Position numbers and translations under genes: made by a program. Below are positions 21,933 to 32,109 of a stretch of 64,000 nt of DNA, in pieces (the stretch's first letter is position 1; each line of letters opens with the position of its first letter). Source of the stretch: Adiantum capillus-veneris (lineage: Eukaryota; Streptophyta; Polypodiopsida; Polypodiales; Pteridaceae); assembly GCA_014529385.2 (NCBI GenBank), contig CM043955.1, positions 150,489,640-150,553,639 of the forward strand. The letters run 5' to 3'. Under the pieces are notes generated by a model, which saw only the letters and a program-made list of their open reading frames with translations, had not been told where the DNA came from and ran no database searches.

Positions 21933-22377
21933 TGTAAGGATTCTAGTCGCTAATCCTTAATCAAGTACTTAAACTCATGATTAAGACTTAAGAAACTGAA
22001 ACTGAACTTAGAACAAGACTTAGAAGACTCTGTGTTTGATTGATTGATGACTTGTTGAAAACTGAGTACAATAGGCTCCTTATATAGGAGACGAAGAGAC
22101 ACAAATGAAAAGACACGTCTCATGGTGAAGAGACGCGACTTTTGATGTAAAGACACATCCTTTCGGCGAAGAGCTGCAACCATTGGGCGAAGAGTCGCAC
22201 CCGTAGAGCGAAGGGGTGTGACCAGTCGTCGAAGGAGTGTGGCTTTTGGCGAAGAGGCACGTCTCTTGAGCGAAGGGTCGTGACCATCCAAGCGTAGGGG
22301 TTCACCTTGGCATGGCACTTGGCGTATCTGCAACTAGGAGTAGATGTAATGCTGTTAACATAGTCACAATCGTGACA
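21933..22377 (-). repeat. 5' LTR of inner family T copy
   Basis: 445 bp. The expected promoter LTR for the minus-strand ORF, with the TATA box at about 22073-22088 (TATATAAGGAG on the minus strand). The primer site abuts it on the left. Confidence 0.9.
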
Positions 22378-22382
22378 GAAGG

Positions 22383-23240
22383 TAAGGAATGGAGTCTTCA
22401 AGTTTTAAGAATTATCATTCACCATAGCATCTGGTATCTGTTTAGAGACAAAGATTGTATTCCGTAAAGGCAGTGACGAGGCGAATTTTCCTGCCTGGGT
22501 CACGACCAAAGAAGGGGTTATGTGCTTGTTGGTTGTCACATAAGAACTGGAATCTTCTGAATCTTCAGCTTTCTCAGCGTGTATTAAGGCTTCCGATTGA
22601 GAAGAGGGAGGTCAAGGGAGCTGTTGCCTCTTAGACCTGTGAAGGATCGATCCTCTTGCACAAGGAAAGGTCCGAAAGGATCAACAAATTTTCGACTTTA
22701 CCATCAACAGATAAGAAAGACTTAAATGTAGGGCATGGCTCGCAAGGGGGAACTTGTCCAGCGTGCGGCAGTCACGATCGAGTACTCAAGTAGGGTCGGA
22801 TATATGTGCCACTAAGTAAGCCCATCTTGATATCACTGATGATCCTTTGGAAGCTTCATATTGCTGCTTTTGTTGCTGATGATTCCAATAAGAAGTAGGT
22901 TGCTTAGAATTGTAGCATTTCCAAGAATATTCATGTTGAGACTTTTGCTGCTCGCCCGAAGGTACTTTGTGTCTAGTTGTCTCTAAGAAACCATGCTTTG
23001 GGTGAGAAAATTTCGGTTCCGAAGGCTTATGTTTGAGTGGTATTCTGGTTGACCACTGAAGCATGTATTGTTCGAGAAGTTGTTGGTTGACTTCGAGAAG
23101 GGGTTTGCATTTGCATCTGATCCAAGCGAGTGTGAATCGATGCGAGGCTTGATGAAATTGCTGCCATCTCCTTTTTGAAAATTGCTATCGGATCTTCAGT
23201 AGTATATTGTCGTCGCCATCTTGTCTCCATCACCGATTAT
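22383..23240 (-). pseudogene. Unrecognised family T ORF, N-terminal part (outer copy)
   Basis: N-terminal half of the ORF of the outer element: IAIFKKEMAAISSSLASI, HTRLDQMQMQTPSRSQ, then in another frame KHKPSEPKFSHPKHGFLETT, NHQQQKQQYEASKG and SRWAYLVAHISD. The acidic block lies at 22450-22590. It joins the C-terminal half at 19028 once the inner copy is removed. Frameshifts near 23040 and 22790 show decay. Conservation with 20200-20850 is strongest in the coding blocks. Confidence 0.55.
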
Positions 23241-24111
23241 GTAGCAATAGCTATTGGGAGAAGAGAGTGTGCTGAACCATTGTTGGGCTTTGCTTGATTG
23301 CAAACCAGGGGCACAGATGATGGTGAAGCCATTCTTTACGCCATAGGTGGTCAATCGACAAGAGCAAAGGGTGGGGTTGGCGAAAATATTGAACCCACAC
23401 GATGATGCTGAATTCTGTACGTTGGAAGGGCTGAATTCGTGGGTTTTTTTTTATATTAAAATATGCAGTCGTTGCCCAAATGAACCCATGGCCAAACTTG
23501 TATAAAAATTTGGTCCTGCTCTATTAACTTGCCCGGCCACCCATCATGTGAAGTGTGCAATAGGCACCAGCGTAGGAAAATCACCAGCGAAAGACAATCC
23601 CAAAGCGCACGTAGACTTCAGCAAACAAAACACCAATGATCAGCAATTCAAAAATCTGGACCAAAAAGGTGTATGCAGAAGGTGCAATCACAAGCAATCA
23701 CCAGCGAAGGGGTCCGAGAGGGTGCGATCTTCTGCAGGGGGTACGAGACTTTGGGCAGCCACCAGCGGGTAGAGGTGCCAAGAGGTGAGAGGGTGTGTCC
23801 CTTCACCAAGGGGTGTGTGCCCCTTCACCAAGGAAGGCAACACATGAAGAGGCATGCGCGGAACGAGCACCTGCTGTTGGGCCACACCTGTAGAGAATCA
23901 ACAAGCACGTGAGCCCAAGCTTCGAGTAAGAGATGCACGTCATCTTTTTGCAAGGCAATGTTTGCTTCGGGAGCGGGTGAGGTTAAGTACGCCGGCTAGT
24001 ATCCATTAAGAAAGCCCACCTTTCTTCTACTTCCAAACTACTGCGGGAAGAGGGGGAGAGGGTAGTGGCGAGGGTGAGAGGCTCACAACCTTCGGGTCTC
24101 GGGAAAAAATT
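23241..24111 (-). other. Leader of outer family T copy
   Basis: About 870 bp of leader with no supported gene. Only its two ends resemble the leader of the inner copy; the middle differs, including CTTCACCAAGG repeats near 23810-23840. Confidence 0.55.
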
Positions 24112-24124
24112 TACTCTGATACCA
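24112..24124 (-). other. Primer binding site of outer family T copy
   Basis: TGGTATCAGAGTA on the minus strand, one base from the LTR. The match to initiator-Met tRNA is good over the first 11 bases. Confidence 0.8.
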
Positions 24125-24125
24125 T

Positions 24126-24530
24126 TGTAAGGATTCTAGGTTCTAATCCTTAATTAAGTACTTAAACTCATGATTAAGACTTAAGAAACTGAACTCAGAT
24201 ACAAGACTTAGAAGACTCTGTGTTTGATTCCTTCAAAGTGGGATACAAGGGCTCCTTATATAGGAGACGAAGAGACATAAATGAAAAGACACGTCTCTTG
24301 GTGAAGAGACATGACTTTAGACGTAAAGACACATCCTTTCGGCGAAGAGTTGCAAGCATTGGTCGAAGGGACATGACTGGTCGTTGAAGGAGTGCGGTTG
24401 TTGGTGAAGAGGCACGTCTCTTGGGCGAAGGGTCGTGACCATCCAAGCGTAGGGGTTCTGCTTGGCATGGCACTTCGCATATCTGCATCAATGAGTAAGT
24501 ATGTAATGTAACTAAGTGACAAACGTGATA
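24126..24530 (-). repeat. 5' LTR of outer family T copy
   Basis: 405 bp. The partner 18083-18493 is close but with small indels. The outer end reads CGTGATA instead of CGTGACA, a single change at the terminal CA. TATA box in CTCCTTATATAGGAG near 24251-24266. Confidence 0.88.
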
Positions 24531-24535
24531 TCCTC

Positions 24536-25611
24536 CGAAGGCCCCACTCTCTATGGCAATAGTGGTCTACTATTGATTGCACAAATCTCTACAATGCTTT
24601 GGACTTGCCGACGATGTCGACGACGACGAGACGGGCGGAAATCTGAAAACGCTAAGGGCTGAAATCGCAAATCTTTATCTGCTGAATTCTAACTCTATGT
24701 CGATGACGACGATGTGACGACGACACACTGAAAACGCAGATGCTGAAATCTGCTTTTTCCAGGCTGAATTTGCAAACTTCGACTGATCTAACCGTGCGGC
24801 GAGGATCTGCTGTAGGAAGGGGAGATTTGCGAGGTTTGGGTCTTGCGGTGCGGAGTCTGACTGTTGTAAATGCAAAACGCTGATGCAAGGGGTGAGATAC
24901 GCAAGGTTTGGGATCTGCGGTGCGGTTTTTGACTGCTGTAAATGCAAAACGCTGATGCAAGGGGTGTTCTACCATCGGGAATCTGCAAAAACGCTAAGGG
25001 TTCTGCTGCTCTCAAAAGCGCTAGGGCTGATTTTGCTGCTCTGCTAATGCTAGGGCTGATCTGTGATCTGCTGTCGCCAGGCTGCTGCAAATGCAAAACG
25101 CTAGGCTGATTTGCAAAGCTGAAAACGCTGGGCTGGTTCTTGATGAAAATGCTAGGGTTGTTGCAACAGAAAACGCTAGGGAAGTTTGCTCCAAAAACGC
25201 TAGGGAAGTCTTGTTGGGAAGTCTTACTGAGAAGGTGCCTGTTGAATATTCGCCTCTCTTTTGCCAGAAAGTGCAAGCGCTAGGGTTTCTTGTATACTTG
25301 CTTAGGCAATTTGCCCTACCCAGCTCCCAACAAAAGTCACTTAAAAATAATAAGTGAAAAATGGCTAAAATAGAAAAAATAGCTCTATGAATTTTAAAAA
25401 TGCTCCTGATGAGTTTTGACTGTAATCCAATGGTCATGGTGTGTGCAACCAGAGGATATGCATCTATTCTAAGTGCCTGGACATGCACGGTCTGCGAACA
25501 GACTCACAAAAGTGCCAGAACACTTCCTAAGCTAGGCTGACTGAACTGGACTGAACCCTTGTCAAGAGGTAGCTTGTCCACATACACATAAGGTTAGATG
25601 TGCACGTGACA
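24536..25611 (-). repeat. 5' LTR of family C, outer piece
   Basis: Continuation of the family C right LTR after the nested insertion. It matches 15214-16278, including the AAAACGCTAGG unit array (24640-25290) and the TATA region near 25290. It ends CGTGACA at the ACTGG target duplication. Confidence 0.88.
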
Positions 25612-26282
25612 ACTGGATTTATTGAAGTCTTACATTTCGGATCAGAAGACTCAATGGGAAAAGTTTTTGCCTTTGGTGGAATTTGCCTACAATAACGATT
25701 CACTCTTCGACGAGGAAGGCGCCATTTGAGATTATTGAAGGTTCCACCCTTCTTAAGCACGAAAGATAAGATTTTTGAAGCCGACCAATACACGAGGGAC
25801 TTGGACACTGCTTTTGCCAAGGTCCGGGAGGAATCTCAGAAAAGACACAAAAAGGCAGCAGATTGACACTGTCGCGATTTGAAATTAAAGGAGAACGATT
25901 GGGTGCTCTTACGTTTTGAGCAAGCACGCTTAAGAAAGAAAAAGGGAAAGAAGCGGCTTTATCCAAAGCTTAGCATTAGATACTATGGACCTTTTGAAAT
26001 AAAAGAAAAGATAAATGATGTCTCCTTTAGACTAAAGCTGCCTGATACTGGGAGAATTCACAATGCTTTTCATGCGAGTCTCTTGAAGCCTTTTAAAGGC
26101 GATGTGCCTGATGATGGGGGGCCAGATGAGCAACCCGAAGTGGAGGAAAGCGAGGAGATACTTGTTTCAGAATAGATATTGGCACATAAAGATAGAAAGA
26201 TAAAAGGTTAAGTGATGAGGCGGTTCTTGGTTAAATTCAAGAACTATCCCGCATTGGATGCGAAGTGGATGGAGGAGGAGGA
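25612..26282 (+). pseudogene. Gypsy B pol, second part: integrase end and chromodomain start
   Basis: The integrase resumes with LDLLKSYISDQKTQWEKFLP and VEFAYNN, then after a frameshift [40 protein letters not shown] (GPY/F module), [13 protein letters not shown] and EEILVSE, a TAG near 26173, and a chromodomain start (FLVKFKNYPALDAKWMEE). It breaks off at 26282, where an LTR begins directly after GGAGGAGGAGGA. The 3' untranslated region seen in Gypsy A is absent. Confidence 0.85.
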
Positions 26283-27440
26283 TGTCACGTGACACATCCC
26301 AACCCTATGTGTCCGTGGACAAGCTACACCACAGCAGGGTTCAGTCAGTCTAGTCAGTTTAGATTAGGAGCGATCTGGCACTTTTGTGAGTCTATTCGTA
26401 GACCGTGCATGCCCAGTCACTTAGCAATAGATGCATATCCTCCGGTTGCACACAACATGATCATCAACATTCCCTTCAGAATCCATCAGGTTCAGTCAGG
26501 GGAATTTCCCAGTACATTTAGCCTATTTGCCCTATTTTTGGTTATTTTCACTTACAAAAGTAGGTAGGGCAATTTTGCTAAGTTAATATATAAGCAAACC
26601 CAAGTTAGCACTTTCTGGCAGAAGAGGCAGTAGGAGCTTTCCGCTCAACATGCAACTTCTCAGCAGTACCCCCCCTTAGCACCCCCTACAGTTAGCATCG
26701 CCATCCATCTCCATTCCCTTGGCGTTTTTCCCCTACAGCCCAGTATCGCCATCAAGACCCATTTGCCTGGCGTTTTCTCCTTAGCCACTTCAGCCCATGC
26801 AGCATTTTTGGCTCAGCAGCATCAAGCATTTACTAACGCTAGCAGATACCTGCAACTTCAGCGTTTTTTTCAGCATTGGTCACTAGCAGAATCCAACGTT
26901 TTTCTTCAGTCCTTCGGCCTTGGAAACACAGTCATTGACAGGGTTTTACAGCAGAGAATTCAGCGCTAATTTGCAGCCCTCAGACCCTGCAAAACTTCAG
27001 CGTTTTCAGCCTGCAACAGCGACCTAAAACGCAGCCTTGACCCTGGTTTTTTCAGCGTTTTTTTATTCAGCCCTAAATCCCTTGCCCAACCAGGGATTGT
27101 CAGCCATGTGAAGCACCCCCAAGATCACCCCGAACCTTAGCATTTCTCCCATTTTGGACAGCAGATAGAAGAAGACCAATTTCAGCCCCAAAGTCATTAT
27201 CGTCGTCATCGACATAGACCCCATTGCATCAATCCATTGCATACGCATTGTACACCTTTGTGCAATCAAAGTAGACCACTCTCGCCGACGAGAGTGGGGC
27301 CTTCGGAGGAGGGTTTTACAACCTCTCGGGTGTCGTATCTCTTCTCTCTCCTTCTCTCAGTCTCATTCACTTGCACGCACAATATCCACTCACTTAGTTC
27401 GTGATCATAGCACTCTCCATAAGACGGAAGGCTCTCTCAT
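26283..27440 (+). repeat. Family C-like LTR, plus strand
   Basis: It starts TGTCACGTGACACATCCCAA and in reverse complement follows 29907-31072 closely until about 27440, where GGAAGGCTCTCT is shared and the ends diverge. A TATA box (TTAATATATAAGC) lies near 26583-26595. Cys/Ala/Phe-rich small frames are by-products of the TTCAGCGTTTT-like unit array. It directly follows the Gypsy B chromodomain, so it is either the Gypsy B 3' LTR or a separate insertion. I cannot find a target duplication. Confidence 0.75.
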
Positions 27441-27614
27441 CAATAATAAAGAAATACCGAAAGGGGCGCCAGCATTTGGGGCCAGTGCTCTCTTGGGGTG
27501 GAACTTCGCCACTCCCCATCTCGTGTCGTGCATCTCTTTCAGGTCAGTCGCTATTTGAAGTGCTTAAAGTTGTTTAGGTTCTTTTCTATTGGCACGTGGT
27601 GCCCGTCTTGTGAC
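27441..27614 (+). repeat. LTR-end module (polyadenylation signal plus GGGGCGCC), copy 1
   Basis: AATAAAGAAATACC then AAAGGGGCGCC, TTTGGGGCCAGTGCTC, TATTTGAAGTGCTTAAAG, GGTGCCCGTC and a GTGACA end. It is repeated at 28908-29079, and its first 40 bases at 11553. It looks like an R/U5 segment and primer-proximal end of an LTR family. Confidence 0.6.
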
Positions 27615-28907
27615 AGATCTGCCACGTCATCAGTTGGTTGCGTATCTTTTGGTGTGTGTGTGTGTGTATGCGGGTCCTGCTTCATCTTCTGTTGCTTCTG
27701 CTTCTTCACTTAAGGTTTAGGCCCCTTGGCCGGGATCTGCAAGTTGACTCCATTCTTCAGGGCTTGACACGTCAGCAGTTTGTGACACGTTGGCCCCAAA
27801 GACTTGCGTCCCTTTCAATATTTCTTTATTACTGATTTGCGAAAGTACAACTCCCGTTGGGGCCAGAGGTTCAAGCTCTACGTCCAGGTTCTGAAAGAAT
27901 GGCCCTAGGGGCACTTTTACAACATCTTATCCCAAAAGCAACTGATCCAAAAGCTAGCGCTAAAAATTGCCCAGATCACTCAGTGTGTATTTTGTCTGTA
28001 TAGTTGCCACGTCATCACATCGCGCAAATTGCGGAATTTCCGTATAGCTGCTATCACATCATTAGTCAGCACAATTCTTGTGCATCTATCCAGCTACCAC
28101 GTCATTGACTTGTCATACCAGCATTGACACTAGATTGATGTATTAGATTTAACGACGTGATTAGACATGGTTTAGTAGGGCATGCTTTGTTGAACAAGAT
28201 CTTCTACATCACAATCCTCAAACAGTAATCAAAATCGAGAAAGGTCTTGGTCCGAATGCGAAAGAAATGATCGCAGTGATTTTTGGCACAATGCTTCATG
28301 AAGCCTCTTCATCGGGACATGAAGCCTCTTCATCGGCTCCCTCCGCCTCCCAACCGAGCCGCCTAAGACCATGTACAATTTGTTTTTGTCAAGTGCAGCA
28401 GAATTGAAATGGTGAAGATCTAGTTTTACACTTTCGCAAATCCTTTTCTTTCTTTCCTTGCGTTAGTGATTCCTTTTAGCTTGAATGATCGTTCCTTTTA
28501 CTTTTCCCTGAAGAGAGGGAAGGCGAGAATGCAGTAGAGATGTGTAGAGGGAGAGAGAAAGAGAGAGAGACGGAGAGCGACACCCGATGGGGCCGATGGG
28601 CCCCAAGCGACCTAAAGACAGTAAAATAAAACAGGAACGCGCGCGCACACTCACAGTCTTTCACGTAAAGTGTTGATGATGCGGCAGCCTGTATGAACGT
28701 CTGTAAAATGCGTTGGCTGTACGGATTTCTTGCTCTTACGTTGGCAGCTGTTAGCGCCAATTTTTGATGCCAGATGCTTTTGAGTTTGAAGCTTTTCATG
28801 GAACTGCTTTTCATAGGCCAAGCGCCTTTAAATATGTTCCATGGGCTCATTCTCTGGTATGCTTCTGGGTGAAAGTGTAGAGCGCGAGTACCGACATTGT
28901 ATTGAGT
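27615..28907. other. Intergenic, no gene seen; CACGTCA-rich
   Basis: It holds a short GT run (27652-27667), an inverted copy of the polyadenylation module at about 27795-27838, and repeated CACGTCA/CACGTCATC motifs (near 27621, 27767, 28006, 28096). A GA run (28552-28569) and a direct CATGAAGCCTCTTCATCGG duplication (28297-28334) are also present. No ORF here has a recognisable domain. Confidence 0.5.
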
Positions 28908-29079
28908 TCAAGCAATATAAAGAAATACCGAAAGGGGCGCTGAGGTTTGGGGCCAGTGCTCTCTTGGGGTGGAACTTCCTCGTGTGTGTTGCATCTTTTT
29001 TAGTTTTGTGTTATTTGAAGTGCTTAAAGTTGTTTAGATTATTCTTTTCTGTTGGCACATGGTGCCCGTCCCCGTGACA
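28908..29079 (+). repeat. LTR-end module, copy 2
   Basis: Matches 27441-27614 across its length (AAAGAAATACCGAAAGGGGC, GTGCTCTCTTGGGGTGGAAC, TTGAAGTGCTTAAAGTTGTT, GGTGCCCGTC) and ends CGTGACA. The DNA upstream of it does not match the upstream part of copy 1, so only this module is shared. Confidence 0.6.
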
Positions 29080-29612
29080 TACACACAATGCAATACCTCC
29101 AAGTGCAAAATCTACTGACTCGAATGATGACTATCGCCTCGGTAACTCCTCAAAACGAGGCACCTCCGGGGCTGATTTGATGCACCATTGGATCCTTCTT
29201 GATGAGAGATTGCAAATGGCCACCAAGGGGCTGATTTGCACTCTTGATGTGAGAGGAATGAAGGGCTGAAAACGTAGACCTCGACGAGGCTGATGATGGA
29301 CAGCAATGAAGCACTCAATGCCGGCGAGGGAATGGGCGAGGGGAGGCTCGATGGGCTGCTCAAGTACCGGACCACAATGGGAAGCACGCGAATGCAGTTT
29401 CGAGCTGTGTTCTGGCGAGATGGAATGGGCTGAAAACCTGAAAACGTTGGTTGATCTGCTGGGAACCTGCAATGCTAGGGCAGATCTTGTGAAGAAACAC
29501 CAAAACACTTGGAGGATTTTTAGACACTCCTATCTAGGAAGAAGGGGAAAACTGACTGTGGAAGTCGATGAAGCATGTCCACGTGGCACACAGAGCCATG
29601 TGCACGTGACAG
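29080..29612 (-). repeat. Decayed LTR-like sequence
   Basis: It contains GGGCTGATTTG and GAAAACGT units like those in family C LTRs and ends CCATGTGCACGTGACA, similar to the family C end. No partner LTR or target duplication was found. Confidence 0.35.
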
Positions 29613-29906
29613 TTTTGGTCCGCACAAGTGGTATAAATGCGTGAAGCATCTTAACTCTTCCAATACTTGCAAAAATAGAGTTATGTCGAGATAGAGAATG
29701 TCACAAAAGTGATGTGATGTGGCATGGCCTAAAGGATAGAGCCCGAACAGAATGGGGTCAAAACCCTTGCGAAAGAGGTAGAAGAAGTTTTACCAGACCT
29801 AACCTATCCCAACTATGGAACTCACCCCAAGGGCCTAAAACCTTTTTAAAAACAAAGCTAGGGCCCAAAAAATGCGTGCAGACTGATGAGGTGGCAGATG
29901 TGCAGA

Positions 29907-31072
29907 TGTTAGGTGCAGCGGAATGAATGTTGTATTTTCTCAAGATTAGTGATCTTTATTGCTCAAGGTTTCTTTTTAGTTCTTAGGGAAAGAGAGCTTT
30001 CCGTCTTGTAGAGTGCTGTGGTCACGAACAAAGTGAGTGGATATTGTGCGTGCAAGTGAATGAGATTGAGAGGAGGAGAGAGAAGAGATACGACACCCGA
30101 GAGGTTGTAAAACCCTCCTCCGAAGGCCCGACTCTCGTCGACGAGAGTGGTCTATTCTTTGATTGCACGAAAGAGTACAATGCGTATGCAATGGGACTAT
30201 GCCGATGACGACGACGACTTGATGGCTGAAATCTGTAGGCTTCTAATCGCTGAATTCGGTGGCTGTTTCGAGGCTGAAAATGACTGTTTTTTTGCTGTGG
30301 TTATGGCTGAAAATGATCTCTTCCTTCGGGGTTCATGCTGCAGATGAAAACACTGATGCTTTGTACCTGCTGAGCTGCGTTTCAGGGCAGATCTGCACCT
30401 GCTGAAAACGCTGCCAATGATGAGGAACACCTGCTGAAAAACGCTGGTCTAGAGGGCTGAAATCGCTGATGATCTGCTGGCAAAAACGCTGGGATGGGCA
30501 GCAAGGTCTAGCGTTAGTGCTTGATGAGAAAACGCTGAAGAGACTTGCTATGATGGGGCTGATCTGCATGTGGTAAAAACGCCAGGCAAGGTTGGTTGTT
30601 GGCGATGCTGGATCTAGGGATTGTGGGAGGAAACGCCAGGCATGGGAGGTGGATGGCGATGGGTCGTAAGGGGAGGTACTGCTGAGAAGTTGCTTGTTGA
30701 GTGGGAAGCTCCTGCTGCCTCTTTTGCCATTTAGTGCTAACTTGGGTTTGCTTATATAGAAACTTAGCAAAATTGCCCTACCTACTATTGTATGAAAGTC
30801 ACTTAAAAATAATAGGTGAAAATTCCAATAAATAGGAAAATAGGCTAAATGCCCTCTAACTGATGCGAATGGATTTTGATGGGAATTCCGATGATCATGC
30901 TGTGTGCAACCGGAGGATATACATCTATGCTAAGTGACTAGGCGTGCACGGTCTACGAATAGACTCACAAAAGTGCCAGATCACTACTAATCTAGACTTG
31001 ACTGAACTGATTGAACCCTGCTGTGGTGTAGCTTGTCCATGGACACATAGGGTTGGGATGTGTCACGTGACA
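29907..31072 (-). repeat. Solo LTR of the family C group
   Basis: 1166 bp from TGTTAGGTGCAGCGG to CACGTGACA, with canonical ends on the minus strand. Flanks GCAGA and GCAAA are a probable 5-bp target duplication with one change. No internal domain is attached. The minus-strand TATA box (CTATATAAGC) is near 30750-30762. It shares its inner end (AGGTGCAGCGGAA) with the family C left LTR and most of its body with 26283-27440 in reverse. Confidence 0.78.
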
Positions 31073-31884
31073 GCAAATAACAGCATTAGCGATAACAGCA
31101 TTCCTGGCTTGCTTCTTCTCTTAGCACCACGAGAGGTGGTGTTGAGAGAAGGTCTCGACGATGATTTGGACCTATGCTGGAATCGAGGTCGCTTCCTCGA
31201 AGTGCTCTCGCTGGATTGTTGATCTAAACTTCTTTTCTTCTCATGATTGGCTCCATTTTTCAAATGGAACGTTCTGGCGTTTGCGTGAACGGAATTTGAA
31301 TTTTACTTGGTGCGTCTTCATGTTGTGCATTTGAGCTGGAGGAATCCACGGCGAAATCCGGTAGAAAACTGGAAGTTTCTTTCGAAAACGGGCCTTTTTC
31401 ACGCTTTTCGGTCGCAAAAATTAAACTCTAGGAAGCTCACCGTGTCAGTGTGAGCATTCAAAGGCGGGCAAGTGGCGGGAGTGCGTGAGCGCGAGCAGAT
31501 GGGAGAGAAGCAAGAGAGTCAAAAATTGAGTTTTTTTTGAAGTTTGAAGTCCTTGTAAGTGACTTTTTAAATAAGTGCAGGTTTCAAACTTCGCTTAAAA
31601 AGGTCCTTGGCCAAATTAAAACAAAGGCCGCTTAATAAAACTCAACGCAAGGGAGCGAAGTAGCGTAAAATAATAACAAAGAAGTAGCTATTTGCAACTG
31701 CGTGGAGGGACGCGTGAAAAGAAAAATGCTTGTGTGTGCACACTCGTGCCGGACAAACGATATGCGCTTAGAGCCAATGTCCATCCACATTGGAAGCCAA
31801 CAAGGCCAATGCTTTCTCTTGTCTGCAGACCCACAACGTAGACTCCAGAGTCCATGCTAAGCTAAGAGAGGTAACACACACCCA
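31073..31884. other. Intergenic, no gene supported
   Basis: A short minus-strand frame (31263-31063) has a basic stretch SRKRPRFQHRSKSSSRPSL, but it runs into the LTR and has no domain. A TAAAACTCAACG-type segment near 31640 faintly resembles Copia family A LTR sequence. Nothing else is seen. Confidence 0.4.
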
Positions 31885-31976
31885 GACATAGTGTTAGATT
31901 CACCATTTTTTAACAGATTGGTCTCATAGGTCATTTTGGCCTTTTGAAGACGTTAATATAACATTTCATTTCATTT

Positions 31977-32010
<34 letters not shown>

Positions 32011-32109
32011 CTTTTGTTACTTCATTATATTTTGTACCCAGACATTATATTAGATCCACCAAGATTGTATCAGTTTGGTCTCATAGGTCATTTTGGCCTT
32101 TTGAAGACT
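31885..32109 (+). repeat. Foldback composite, left arm (unit, GT array, unit)
   Basis: Two direct copies of a unit of about 70 bp (31885-31951 and 32039-32109; shared TTGGTCTCATAGGTCATTTT and GGCCTTTTGAAGAC) are separated by ACATTTCATTTCATTTCTCT and a GT array (31981-32008). The same arrangement appears inverted at 32961-33153. Confidence 0.7.

Larger units (their letters stand above)
19034..22377 (-). mobile_element. Small LTR element (family T), inner copy
   Basis: 3344 bp, inserted into the ORF of the outer copy of the same family with target duplication GAAGG (19029-19033 and 22378-22382). The LTRs 19034-19478 and 21933-22377 are both 445 bp and differ at only a few sites, so this is the youngest insertion of the nest. 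Primer site TGGTATCAGAGCA at 21920-21932 region (minus strand) and purine tract AAAGAGGGAGGGAA at 19479-19492. It carries one ORF of unknown function and no polymerase. Confidence 0.92.
18083..24530 (-). mobile_element. Small LTR element (family T), outer copy
   Basis: Inserted in the family C right LTR with target duplication TCCTC (18078-18082 and 24531-24535). LTRs are 18083-18493 and 24126-24530. A minus-strand primer site at 24112-24124 (TGGTATCAGAGTA) sits next to the right LTR and a purine tract (AAAGAGGGAGGGAA) next to the left LTR. Without the nested copy it is about 3.1 kb. The only coding region is an unrecognised ORF interrupted by the inner copy at 19033/22378. No protease, RT or integrase is present. 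Confidence 0.9.
14994..25611 (-). mobile_element. 10.6-kb LTR element (family C) inserted in Gypsy B
   Basis: Flanked by the 5-bp target duplication ACTGG (14989-14993 and 25612-25616) and bounded by TGTAAGG and CGTGACA. The left LTR is 14994-16278. The right LTR is in two pieces (17962-18082 and 24536-25611), split by a younger element. A purine tract on the minus strand (AAAAAGGAGGGGA, about 16279-16291) abuts the left LTR, so the element points left. The inner end of the right LTR (about 97 bp) and the primer site are deleted at 17961. Without the nested insertion it is about 4.2 kb and carries only gag/protease remnants, so it was probably non-autonomous. Confidence 0.9.

Noticed and set aside
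27587-27614. Primer binding site reading of GGCACGTGGTGCCCGTC
   Set aside because: Repeated at 29050, but no LTR end of the TG/CA type abuts it and the tRNA match is unclear.
28463-28850. Minus-strand frames near 28.5 kb
   Set aside because: Partly from a CT/GA run; no domain and no repeat partner.
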